Source: Wenxinia saemankumensis (lineage in GTDB: Bacteria > Pseudomonadota > Alphaproteobacteria > Rhodobacterales > Rhodobacteraceae). From it: DNA of 64,000 nt. The stretch lies in the NCBI RefSeq assembly GCF_900141735.1, contig NZ_FQYO01000001.1:682001-746000 (forward strand), read 5' to 3'. Of the stretch, positions 22,565 to 31,900 are shown piece after piece. The translations under genes were made by a program, and so were the position numbers. The stretch's first letter is position 1, and each line of letters begins with the position of its first letter. The notes under the pieces were generated by a model. The model saw nothing but the letters and a program-made list of their open reading frames with translations. It ran no database searches and had not been told where the DNA came from.

Positions 22565-22663
22565 CGCGGAAAGGGGGGGCGGCGCCCCGGGCCGCCAAGC
22601 CCCCGCCGCCCTGCACGCAGCCCGCCGGGCCGCCCGCGACCGCGTCCGATCCGCGCCGCCGGC

Positions 22664-22718
22664 CCCGTCATCGGCGCGCGGATGCCGCTCGGCCCGGGCC
22701 GTTGCCCGTCATCGGCGC
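22664..22718. repeat. Pair of 14-bp direct repeats upstream of the ArsR-family gene
   Basis: The 14-mer CCCGTCATCGGCGC occurs at 22664-22677 and again at 22705-22718, 41 bases start to start (about four helical turns). They end 57 bases before the start codon of the SqrR-like gene, so they could be regulator-binding sites for autoregulation. This is suggestive only. Confidence 0.4.
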
Positions 22719-22775
22719 AGGGACTAGGATGGGGGTTCGGCCCACCGGGCGGCAGCCCCCGACAGGACAGGTCCC

Positions 22776-23099
22776 TTGACCGATACTCCCGATTTCTCGG
22801 ATCCCGGAACGCTCGACAGGATGGGTGCGCAGGCGCTGGAGGCGGTGGCGATGCTCAAGGCGCTCGCCCATGAGGGGCGGCTGACGATCCTGTGCCAGCT
22901 CGCCGGCGGCGAGAAGTCGGTCTCCGAGCTCGAGGAAGTGCTGGGCGCGCGGCAATCGGCGGTGTCGCAGCAGCTCGCCCGTCTGCGGCAGGACGGCTTC
23001 GTCACCCCCCGGCGCGAGGGCAAGTCCATCCGCTACGCCCTCGCCGACCCGCGCGCCAAGCGCATCGTCGAGACCCTCTACGACATCTACTGCCGCTAG
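22776..23099 (+). CDS. ArsR-family regulator, SqrR/BigR-like persulfide sensor
   Basis: A 107-residue winged-helix repressor. The recognition region is RQSAVSQQLARLRQDG (residues 66-81) followed by a RREGKSIRYAL wing. It has exactly two cysteines, Cys40 in the LTILCQL helix and Cys106 at the C-terminus (DIYCR). This layout matches the SqrR/BigR persulfide-sensing subgroup (Cys41 and Cys107 in Rhodobacter capsulatus SqrR) and not metal-sensing ArsR/SmtB. The start is TTG at 22776; an internal ATG at 22821 would remove a non-conserved N-terminus. It is convergent with the molybdopterin-binding gene. No sulfide oxidation gene lies nearby, so its target may be itself or elsewhere. Confidence 0.75.
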   Translation: MTDTPDFSDPGTLDRMGAQALEAVAMLKALAHEGRLTILCQLAGGEKSVSELEEVLGARQSAVSQQLARLRQDGFVTPRREGKSIRYALADPRAKRIVETLYDIYCR

Positions 23100-23155
23100 G
23101 CGGGACCGCCGGACCGCCCCGGCGGGGCCCGGCATCGCGTCGCGCGGGGCGGACC

Positions 23156-24130
23156 CTAGCCCTCGCGCGGTCGGCCCCGGTCAGGCGTCTCCTTCAGGAG
23201 GCCCCCGACGCCCATCCCCGCGATGTCGGCGCCGTCCACCGGGACCCCGCAGGCCACGCGCTCCAGCACCCAGTCCGCGCCGTTGCGCGCGGGTGACCGC
23301 GCGCAGCCCGGCAGCCCGATCACCGGCCGGTCTCCGAGCGCGCCGAGGAAGAGCAGGTTGCCCGGGTCCACCGGCATCCCGAAATGATCGACCCTTCCCC
23401 CCGCGGCGACGAGGGCGGCGGGGGCCACGTCGTCGATGTCGGACGTGGCCGACCCGGTGAGGATCAGGACGAGGTCGGCCTCCACCTCCGCCGCCAGCGC
23501 CCGGGCCAGCGCCCCCGTCTCGTGCGGGACCGACCGCTCGGGCAGCGACTCGAGCCCCAGCGCGGCGAGCCGGGCATGCACCGCCTTCGACTTGCCGGCC
23601 CTGTCCCCCGTCACCGTCTGGATCAGCCGGGCCCGGCGCCGCGCGACGCGATGGAAGGCGAAGGCGCCCCGCCCCGCCGCCGCCGCGCGGTCCAGCGCCT
23701 CCTCCGGCACGGCGTAGGAGATGATCTTGATCGTCGCCAGCATCGTGCCGGCATCGGCGCGGTACCATTCGGGCACCGTGGCGAGGGTGATCATCGGGTG
23801 GACCCGGTTCAGCGCGTCGACCGCCGCGCGGTCGATCCGCAGCACGCCCTTGCCGCGCGCGTAGAGGTTGGCGCGCCCCGTCGCCGCCCGCGAGGCGCGC
23901 AGCCCCGGGGCCAGCAGCGCGGCGGCGAGCCGGTCCGCGGCCGGGTCCTCGCCGATCTCGCCGGGATCGGGACGGGCGACGGTGACGCTGTCATGCCCGG
24001 CCCCGGCCAGCGCGGCCACGTCCTCCGCGCTCAGGACGCGGCCCTTCCTGAGCCGCGCGCCGGGCAGCTGCGTCGAGTGGGCGAGGATCGCGCCCGCCGC
24101 CTCGTCCACGGGGACCGGCCCGAATCTCAT
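23156..24130 (-). CDS. Molybdopterin-binding (MoCF_biosynth domain) protein
   Basis: A 324-residue protein with a MoaB/Mog/MoeA-type molybdopterin-binding domain in its second half. The family loop appears as LTGSATSDIDDV, followed by GRVDHFGMPVDPGNLLFLG and GLPGCARSPARNGADWVLER. The N-terminal part (FGPVPVDEAAGAILAHS) resembles the MoeA/MobA-linked accessory proteins associated with molybdenum hydroxylases. The ATG at 24130 was chosen because upstream codons overlap the preceding gene. It lies 10 bases after xdhC and is probably in one operon with it, acting in insertion or modification of molybdenum cofactor in an XDH/CODH-type enzyme encoded elsewhere. Confidence 0.82.
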   Translation of the reverse strand: MRFGPVPVDEAAGAILAHSTQLPGARLRKGRVLSAEDVAALAGAGHDSVTVARPDPGEIGEDPAADRLAAALLAPGLRASRAATGRANLYARGKGVLRIDRAAVDALNRVHPMITLATVPEWYRADAGTMLATIKIISYAVPEEALDRAAAAGRGAFAFHRVARRRARLIQTVTGDRAGKSKAVHARLAALGLESLPERSVPHETGALARALAAEVEADLVLILTGSATSDIDDVAPAALVAAGGRVDHFGMPVDPGNLLFLGALGDRPVIGLPGCARSPARNGADWVLERVACGVPVDGADIAGMGVGGLLKETPDRGRPREG

Positions 24131-24140
24131 CGCGCGCGCC

Positions 24141-25103
<963 letters not shown>

Positions 25104-25213
25104 GGGCGGATCCTCCTCGCGCGGAGGATGCGCCCCGCGCGGTCAGAGCGCAACCGGGCCCGGAGGGGCGGCGGGATGCGATCCGGGTTTGACCGGCGGC
25201 GCGACTCACCCTA

Positions 25214-25239
25214 GAACGGAGAGAGAACATAAAGCGAAC
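25214..25239 (+). promoter_or_regulatory. LexA-binding region: three GAAC half-sites at 7-bp spacing
   Basis: GAAC occurs at 25214-25217, 25225-25228 and 25236-25239, each pair separated by exactly 7 bases. The alphaproteobacterial LexA consensus is the direct repeat GAAC-N7-GAAC (GTTC-N7-GTTC on the other strand), so this region contains two overlapping LexA boxes sharing the middle half-site. It lies 20 bases before the imuA start, which fits SOS repression of the imuA-imuB-dnaE2 genes. Confidence 0.85.
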
Positions 25240-25259
25240 ATCCAGACCCAGAGGATCCC

Positions 25260-25970
25260 TTGTCGTGCACCCCGCCCGATCCCGCCTCGCCCCTTGCCGA
25301 CCTGCCCGCGCCGCGGCAGCCCAGCCGCCTGCGCCAGAAGGGCGACAGGCCCATGGGCACCCTGTCAGAGGTCTTTTCCGACAGCGCCGCGGACGGGGCG
25401 GCGACGGGATTCGTCCTGGCGCAGCTGCCCCTGGACGGGCCGGTGCTCTGGGTGCAGGACCGGCTCTCCCGGCGCGAGGCAGGAATGCCCTGCATGGCCG
25501 GCCTGCCGGAGGGGTTCGACCCGATCTACGTCACCGTCCCGCGCCCCGTCGACGTGCTCTGGGCGCTGGAACAGGGGCTGGGGGCCGCGGGGCTCGTCGG
25601 GGCGATCGGCGAGGTCTGGGGGGATCCGCCGCAGCTCGACTTCACCGCCAGCAAGCGTCTGGCGCTGCGCGCCGAGGCGCAGGGCGTGCCCTGCTGGCTG
25701 ATGCGCCGCGCCGCGACGCCGGCGCTCTCGGCCGCGCGCGAGCGATGGCGCGTCGGCTCGCTGCCCTCGCTGCCCGATCCGGACGATTCCCGCGCGCCGG
25801 GACAGCCGCTCTGGCGGGCGGAGCTGTTCCGTTCGCGCTTCCGCGCCCCCGCCTCCTGGGTGGCACGTCATGAGGAAGAGCGCGGACTGGTGCTGGAACA
25901 CGGGATCGAGGCTGGCCGCGAGGCCGCCCCGGGCGGGGGCCCGGAGGCGGACATCGCGGCGGGGCCCTGA
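25260..25970 (+). CDS. imuA: SOS mutagenesis accessory protein ImuA
   Basis: A 236-residue RecA/SulA-like protein needed with ImuB and DnaE2 for error-prone translesion synthesis. Family features are the GFVLAQLPLDGPVLWVQD strand-loop region, the VTVPRPVDVLWALEQGL helix, DFTASKRLALRAEAQGVPCWLM and the C-terminal WRAELFRSRF segment. No functional Walker A GxxxxGK is seen in this degenerate ATPase fold. The start is called at TTG 25260, with GAGG five bases before it; an ATG at 25353 is an alternative that would drop a non-conserved N-terminus. It follows the LexA sites directly and opens the mutasome cluster. Confidence 0.88.
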   Translation: MSCTPPDPASPLADLPAPRQPSRLRQKGDRPMGTLSEVFSDSAADGAATGFVLAQLPLDGPVLWVQDRLSRREAGMPCMAGLPEGFDPIYVTVPRPVDVLWALEQGLGAAGLVGAIGEVWGDPPQLDFTASKRLALRAEAQGVPCWLMRRAATPALSAARERWRVGSLPSLPDPDDSRAPGQPLWRAELFRSRFRAPASWVARHEEERGLVLEHGIEAGREAAPGGGPEADIAAGP

Positions 25971-26321
25971 CGGCACGAGCATGCCGGGGCATGCGCCGGT
26001 CCGCGGCCTCGCGCTCCCGTCAGATAGCCGCCGCGGCATGTGCGATCCCCGCAAGAAAGGGGCGCGCGTCCCGTCCCGCGCGGAGACGGAGGGCCCGGGG
26101 TCAGGCCCGGGGTCAGGCCCGGGGTCAGGCCCGGGGCCAGGCCCGGGGCCAGGAAGGAATCTCGCGATCATGACCCCCAGGATCATGCGGCCCGGCACCA
26201 CGGCAGCCGGGATCGCGGGCGACGGAGTGACGCCGGCAGGCAGGAGGACACGATTCATGGACCCGCATCGATGCCCCCCCGGGGGGCCCACCTCCCCCGG
26301 AATGGCCGGAGGCCCCCTGCG
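25971..26321. other. Gap between imuA and imuB
   Basis: These 351 bases hold no convincing gene. They contain a 12-bp tandem repeat block (26094-26153). The imuB frame is open back to 26040 but the translation is low-complexity and Arg/Pro-rich, unlike any ImuB N-terminus. No terminator is obvious, so imuA and imuB may still be one transcript. Confidence 0.6.
26094..26153. repeat. Five tandem copies of a 12-bp unit
   Basis: Five consecutive 12-mers: the first three read CCCGGGGTCAGG and the last two CCCGGGGCCAGG. The array is uninterrupted and a multiple of three, so it would not shift a frame passing through it. Its position in the imuA-imuB spacer suggests slippage-prone sequence rather than a protein-coding repeat. 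Confidence 0.85.
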
Positions 26322-28388
26322 ATGACGGACGAGGACAAGCTGCCGGTCCTCTCCGCCCCCGCCCGCCACCGGCCCCGTTCCACCATCGCAGCGCCCCCGC
26401 GCCCCGAGCGTCGCTCCGCCGCAGGGGTCGTGCCGCTGACCCTGCCCGCCGCGCCGCCCCGACGCGACGCGGATGCGGACCTGCTCGCCCAGGCCTTCGC
26501 CGCCCTTCGCGCGGCGGAACGGGCGGAACGGGACGATCCCGGGCCGCCCGGCGCCGGTTCGGGCTCCGGCTCGGGCCCTGGCCGCGCCGACGAGGACGCC
26601 TTCTCTCCCGTGGGGACCCCGCCCCGCACCCCCGGGCCGGCGACCGCCATGCGCCGCCCGGCCGGGCGCGCGCCGGCTTTCGCACCCGGCGGGAGTTCCG
26701 CCGGCGGCCAGGCGGCGGAGCCGGCCGAGCCACGGGCCGCGGCGCGGCGGATCCTGTCGATCCACCTGCCCCGCTTCTCGATGACGCGCTACCTGCGCCA
26801 CCGTGCGCGCACGGGCGAGGCGGTGGCGCCGGACCTGCCGATGGCCCTCGCGGTGGAGGGCGCGCACGGGCCGGTGATCCACGCCACGACCCGCGCGGCC
26901 GAGGCGGCCGGCGCCGCCGCGGGCGGGCGCGTGGTCGATGCGCGCGCGCTGATCCCGGACCTGCAGATCGCCTTCGCCGACACCGCCGGCGACGCGGCCG
27001 CGCTGGCGCGGCTGGTCCTGTGGATGCGCCGCTTCTGCCCTTGGAGCGCGAGCGACGGGCTGACCGCGCGCGGCGGCGCGGGACTGGTGCTCGACACGAC
27101 CGGTTCGGACCATCTCTGGGGGGGCGAGCCGGCGATGCTGGCCGAGATCGAGGGCGCGCTCGGCACGCTGGGACTGGAGGCGGAGCTGGCCATCGCCCCC
27201 ACCCGCGGCGCGGCCTGGGCCCTCGCGCGGTTCGGCGATCTGCGCGGGATCGCCCGGCCCGGGGACCTGCCCGCCCGGCTGGCCCCGCTGCCGGTGCGCG
27301 CCCTGCGGATCGACGGGGATACGGTGCAGGTCCTGCAGCGGCTGGGGCTCAAGACGATCGGCGACCTCGCTGCGGTGCCGCGGCTGTCGCTCGCCCGCCG
27401 GTTCTCGCGCGCCGAGGCGCCGCGCAACCCGCTGCTGCGCCTCGACCAGGCGACCGGCCGCCTGGCCGAGCCGCTCGATGCCCCGGACGAGCCGCCCCGC
27501 TTCGCCGTGCAGGCGCGGCTGGCCGAACCGGTGCAGGATCCCACCGCGCATCTCCCCGCCCTGGCGGAGGAACTCGCCGCCGCGCTCGCGGCGGAAGGGT
27601 TCGGCCTGCGCCGCGCCGTGCTGACGGTCTACCGGACGGACGGAGAGGTGAGCGCGCTCGGCGTCGCCACCAGCGCGGCCACGCGCGACCCCGCCCATAT
27701 CGTGCGGCTGTTCGACGGCCGGCTCGAGCGGATCGATCCCGGCTTCGGCTTCGACCTGCTCACGCTCCATGCCGAGGTGGCGGAGCGGCTGGACGCCCGC
27801 GCCCCCCGCCTCGACGGCGCGGCCGGGAGCGGCGAGGCGCTGGCTCGCCTCGTCGACCGCCTGGCCGGGCGGTTCGGCCCGGGCAACGTGCTGCGCCCCG
27901 CCCCGCGCGAGCGGCACGTGCCCGAGCGGGCGGAGGGATGGGCCAGCGCGATGGGGCGCGCGCCCCGCCCCGCCCCGCCCCGGGCGCGCCGCCCGGCCCC
28001 CCAGACCCCCGCGGCACCGCGCCCGCCGACCCCGCCGGGCGGGCGTCCGGCCCTTGCCCTCGTCGCTGCCCGTCCCTCCCGTCCGGCGCGCCTCCCGCGC
28101 CCGTGGCGCCTGATCGAGCCGCCCGAGGAGGTACGCGTCCTCTACGCCGTGCCCGAGGGGCCGCCCGCCCAGTTCGTCTGGCGCCGCGTGCCGCACCGGA
28201 TCCTGCGATTCGACGGGCCGGAACGGATCGCCCCCGAATGGTGGGCGGACCGCCCGACGACGCGGCTGCGCGACTACTACCGGATCGAGGACCAGTCCGG
28301 CCGGCGCTACTGGATCTATCGCCACGGGCTGGAAGGCGATGGCCGCGGCCGCACGCCGGACTGGTTCCTGCACGGAGTGTTCGCGTGA
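26322..28388 (+). CDS. imuB: Y-family-like translesion protein ImuB with long N-terminal extension
   Basis: ImuB is a catalytically inactive Y-family polymerase homologue that bridges ImuA, DnaE2 and the beta clamp. From residue about 142 the family starts with RRILSIHLPRFSMTRYLRH, where the catalytic Asp of active Y-polymerases is missing. LDTTGSDHLWGGE replaces the second acidic site. The C-terminal tail TTRLRDYYRIEDQSGRRYW is the conserved ImuB end. The called 688-residue product therefore has about 140 extra residues at the front, rich in Pro, Ala, Gly and Ser with a (GS)n run. The ATG at 26322 has no clear ribosome site; an ATG at 26649 would remove most of the extension. Confidence 0.88.
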   Translation: MTDEDKLPVLSAPARHRPRSTIAAPPRPERRSAAGVVPLTLPAAPPRRDADADLLAQAFAALRAAERAERDDPGPPGAGSGSGSGPGRADEDAFSPVGTPPRTPGPATAMRRPAGRAPAFAPGGSSAGGQAAEPAEPRAAARRILSIHLPRFSMTRYLRHRARTGEAVAPDLPMALAVEGAHGPVIHATTRAAEAAGAAAGGRVVDARALIPDLQIAFADTAGDAAALARLVLWMRRFCPWSASDGLTARGGAGLVLDTTGSDHLWGGEPAMLAEIEGALGTLGLEAELAIAPTRGAAWALARFGDLRGIARPGDLPARLAPLPVRALRIDGDTVQVLQRLGLKTIGDLAAVPRLSLARRFSRAEAPRNPLLRLDQATGRLAEPLDAPDEPPRFAVQARLAEPVQDPTAHLPALAEELAAALAAEGFGLRRAVLTVYRTDGEVSALGVATSAATRDPAHIVRLFDGRLERIDPGFGFDLLTLHAEVAERLDARAPRLDGAAGSGEALARLVDRLAGRFGPGNVLRPAPRERHVPERAEGWASAMGRAPRPAPPRARRPAPQTPAAPRPPTPPGGRPALALVAARPSRPARLPRPWRLIEPPEEVRVLYAVPEGPPAQFVWRRVPHRILRFDGPERIAPEWWADRPTTRLRDYYRIEDQSGRRYWIYRHGLEGDGRGRTPDWFLHGVFA

Positions 28389-28420
28389 GGTCCGGCGGCA
28401 CACCGGGCGGTGAGGTCGGA

Positions 28421-28492
28421 GGGGGGGCTGTCTGCCCCCCTCTTGGCTACGCCAATTCACCCCCCGAGAGGTATTTGGCGCAAGATAAGAGC
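28421..28492 (+). repeat. Left arm of a ~70-bp imperfect inverted repeat
   Basis: Runs from a G-rich hairpin (GGGGGGC-TGTCT-GCCCCCC) through a variable middle to CCCCCGAGAGGTATTTGGCG and an AAGATAAGAGC end. The last 32 bases match the reverse complement of the right arm with two mismatches. This composition (C-run, GAGAGGTATTTG, purine-rich end) resembles the short intergenic repeats scattered in Rhodobacterales genomes. Confidence 0.8.
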
Positions 28493-28672
28493 AGAAGAGG
28501 TGGGGCGGGAACAGCTGCCGGCGGGGACCCTTCCGGCCTCCGGCCCTTGGTCGCGGGTCTTTCCCCTGCCCGACCGTGCCTCATCCCGGGAAGCCAGCTC
28601 GGGAATTCCGGTCCTCGTCCGAACAGGTGACGGGGCATGTCCGGCAGAGCGTACGGACCGGCCCGGGCCGGA

Positions 28673-28692
28673 CGGATGCGGTATCGCATCCG
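28673..28692. other. Small hairpin between the inverted-repeat arms
   Basis: An 8-bp perfect stem (28673-28680 with 28685-28692) closed by GTAT. No T-run follows. Function unknown; it may be a protein-binding site or part of a leader. Confidence 0.3.
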
Positions 28693-28858
28693 CCCGAGTC
28701 CCGCGGAGCAGGGGGTATGGCGGAAGGTCCGGTGTCCAGGACCCATTCCTTCCGCCCGGTCGCGCCTGACGGCGCGGCCCTTACCTTGCACGGTCATCGG
28801 CTCTCCAGCCTGTACCGTATCCCCTGTCTACCCGGTGGAGGTTAAGAAAGGGTTTCGC

Positions 28859-28924
28859 GCTCTTATCTTGCCTCAAATACCTCTCGGGGGGGGCGCGAAG
28901 CGCGGGGGGGCAGACAGCCCCCCC
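28859..28924 (-). repeat. Right arm of the ~70-bp imperfect inverted repeat
   Basis: Mirror copy of the left arm. It begins with GCTCTTATCTTG, continues through CAAATACCTCTCGGGGG, has a shorter variable middle (CGCGAAGCGCG, itself palindromic) and ends in a G7-CAGACAG-C7 hairpin. It ends 39 bases before the dnaE2 start. Confidence 0.8.
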
Positions 28925-28963
28925 TCCCCGGCCGCCCCCTGCGGCGCGGCGGGGCGGTGAGCC

Positions 28964-31900
28964 ATGCCCGAGAACGATCACCAGCATCCCAAGCGCACCC
29001 TGGGCGATGACCAGGGCTTCGCGCCCAATCCGCGCGCGCCCTTCGTCGAACTCGGGCTGACCTCATGCTTCTCCTTCCTGCGGGGGGCCTCCGACGCGGT
29101 GGACCTGGCGCTGACGGCCCATGCGCTGGGCTACGAATCCATCGGCATCGCCGATCTCAACACCCTCGCCGGGGTGGTCCGGATCCATACCGAGGCGAAG
29201 AAGGCGGCGCTGCGGCCGGTGATCGGGACGCGGATCGTGCTGACGAGCGGCGAGGGGTTCCTCGTCTACCCGACGAACCGCGAGGCCTATGGAAGGGTCT
29301 CGCGCCTGATCTCCAAGGGGCGGCGCGAGGACGAGGAGGGCAACTGGCAGGCCAAGGGGATCTGCGCGCTCACGCTGGACGATCTCGCGGCCCATGCCGG
29401 GGGATCCGAGCTGATCCTGCTGCCGCCCGACGATCTGCGCGGCTTCTCCCGCGCGCTCGCCCGGCTGAAGGACGCCCTGCCGGACATGGGCTGGATCGCC
29501 GCCGCGCGGCGCTACCGCGCCGGGGACCGGGCGCGGATCAACCGGCTCGACCGGCTGGCGCGCGAGGCGGGGATGTCCATCCTCGCCACGAACGACGTGC
29601 TCTACCACGCCCCGGACCGGCGCCCGCTCCAGGACGTGATGACCTGCATCCGCGAGAGGACCACGCTCGCCGAGGCCGGACGGCTGCTGGAGCCCAATGC
29701 CGAACGGCATCTGAAATCGCCCGAGGAGATGCAGCGCCTCTTCGCCGAATGGCCGCACGCGATCCGCGCCGCGCGGCAGGTGGCCGATGCCTGCCGCTTC
29801 GACCTCGAGGAGCTGCAATACGAGTATCCGCGCGAGGTGATCCCGCAGCATGCCACCCCGCAGGCGCATCTCGAGGCGCTGACCTGGCGCGGCGCCGCCG
29901 CGCGCTACCCGGGCGGCGTTCCGATGGGCACGAAGGCCACGCTGAAGAAGGAGCTGGCGATGATCGAGAAGCTCGACATCGCGCGCTACTTCCTGACCAT
30001 CCACGACATCGTCCGCTTCGCCCGGGAGGAGGCCTCGCCCCCCATCCTCTGCCAGGGGCGCGGCTCGGCCGCGAATTCGGCCGTCTGCTACGTGCTCGGC
30101 ATCACCTCCGTCGATCCCGCGCAGCACAGCCTGCTCTTCGAGCGGTTCATCAGCGAGGAGCGCAAGGAGCCGCCCGACATCGACGTCGATTTCGAGCACG
30201 AGCGCCGCGAGGAGGTGATCCAGCACATCTACGCCAAATACGGCCGGGACCGGGCCGGGCTCTGCGCGACGGTGATCCATTACCGCCCCCGCAGCGCCAT
30301 CCGCGAGGTGGGCAAGGTGATGGGCCTGTCCGAGGACGTGACGGGCGCCATCGCGGGCACGGTCTGGGGGTCCTTCGGCAACGATGTGGGCGAGGATCAC
30401 GTCAGGGAGGTGGGACTCGACCTGACCGATCCCGTCATCCGCATGACCATCCGGCTCGCCCGGCAGCTGATCGGGATGCCCCGGCATCTGAGCCAGCATG
30501 TCGGCGGGTTCATCCTGACCGAGCGGCCGCTGACCGAGACCGTGCCGATCGGCAACGGCGCGATGCCCGACCGCAGCTTCATCGAGTGGGACAAGGACGA
30601 CATCGACGCGCTGGGGATCCTCAAGGTCGACATCCTCGCGCTCGGCATGCTGACCTGCATCGCCAAGTGCTTCTCCCTGATCTCGGCGCATTACGGGCGG
30701 GACCTGAGCCTCGCGAGCATCCCGCAGGAGGATCCGCGCGTCTACGAGATGCTCTGCCGGGGCGACAGCGTCGGCGTCTTCCAGGTGGAGAGCCGGGCGC
30801 AGATGAACATGCTGCCGCGTCTGCGCCCCCGCGAGTTCTACGACCTGGTGATCGAGGTCGCGATCGTGCGGCCGGGACCGATCCAGGGCGACATGGTCCA
30901 TCCCTACCTGCGGCGGCGGAACGGGGAGGAGGCGGTCGAATATCCCTCGCCCGGCGCGCCGCACAATCCGTCGGAGTTGAAGGAGATCCTGGGCCGGACG
31001 CTGGGCGTGCCGATCTTCCAGGAGCAGGCGATGAAGATCGCCATCGAGGCGGCCGAGTTCTCGCCCAAGGAGGCGAACGAGCTGCGCAAGGCGATGGCGA
31101 CCTTCCGGTCGCGCGGCATGATCGAGGGGCTGCAGGAGAAGATGGTGAGCCGCATGGTCCGGCGCGGCTACGAGGAGGACTTCGCGCGGCGCTGCTTCGA
31201 CCAGATCAAGGGCTTCGGCGAATACGGCTTTCCCGAGAGCCACGCGGCGAGCTTCGCGCTGCTGGTCTACGTCTCGTCCTGGCTGAAATGCCATTACCCG
31301 GCGGTGTTCTGCGCCGCGCTGCTGAACAGCCAGCCGATGGGCTTCTACGCGCCCGCGCAGATCGTGCGCGACGCGCGCGAGCACGGGGTGGAGGTGCGCC
31401 CGCCGGACGTGAACTATTCCGACTGGGACTGCACGCTGGAGCCCGGCGCGATGGGCTATGCCGGCTGGTCGGAGGGGGCGCGCCAGACCGCGACGATGAT
31501 CGCGGGCCCGGCCGAGATGGGGCCGCGCCCGATGCCGGGCGCGGGCGCCTTCGCCGTGCGGCTGGGGCTGCGGCAGATCGGCGGCATGCGCGAGGATGCG
31601 GCCCGCGCGCTCGCCGACCGGCGCGACGGGCCCTATGCCGATCTCAAGGAATTGCAGGAGAAGGGCGGGCTGTCCGCCGCCCATGTCCGCCGGCTGGCCG
31701 AGGCGGATGCGATGCGCTCGATGTTCCTCGACCGGCGGCAGGCCCTGTGGGAGGCGAAGGGCCTGCACGACGCGCCGGACCTGCCGCTCTTCCGGGGCAC
31801 CCGCGACGAGGGGGCGGAGCGGCAGGTGCCGCTCCCCGCCATGCCGGTGGCCGAGCAGGTGGTGGCCGATTACCAGACGCTGCGCCTGTCCCTGAAGAAG

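Larger units (their letters stand above)
28389..28963. other. 575-base non-coding region between imuB and dnaE2
   Basis: No credible gene. The region is framed by two large inverted-repeat arms (28421-28492 and 28859-28924). The 366 bases between them include a small hairpin at 28673-28692 (8-bp stem, GTAT loop). Short ORFs here read through the repeat arms and have no family resemblance. Because the arms can each fold into G7/C6 hairpins, dnaE2 may be expressed from its own promoter in this gap; no LexA box GAAC-N7-GAAC was seen in it. Confidence 0.65.

Noticed and set aside
26094-26153. CRISPR-like array suggested by regular repeats
   Set aside because: The 12-bp units are directly adjacent, with no spacers and no cas genes. 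It is a simple tandem repeat.
25365-28460. A 1031-codon minus-strand frame opposite imuA and imuB
   Set aside because: Same reason: antisense to two recognisable mutasome genes with composition driven by GC content.
28421-28924. Insertion sequence between imuB and dnaE2
   Set aside because: No transposase gene and no visible target-site duplication; only the inverted arms support it, so it was reported as a repeat structure.
28410-28960. Several short ORFs between imuB and dnaE2
   Set aside because: They run through the inverted-repeat arms, giving repeat-derived peptides, and have no ribosome site or family match.
28389-28963. A LexA box directly before dnaE2
   Set aside because: GAAC or GTTC pairs at 7-base spacing were looked for in the gap and not found.
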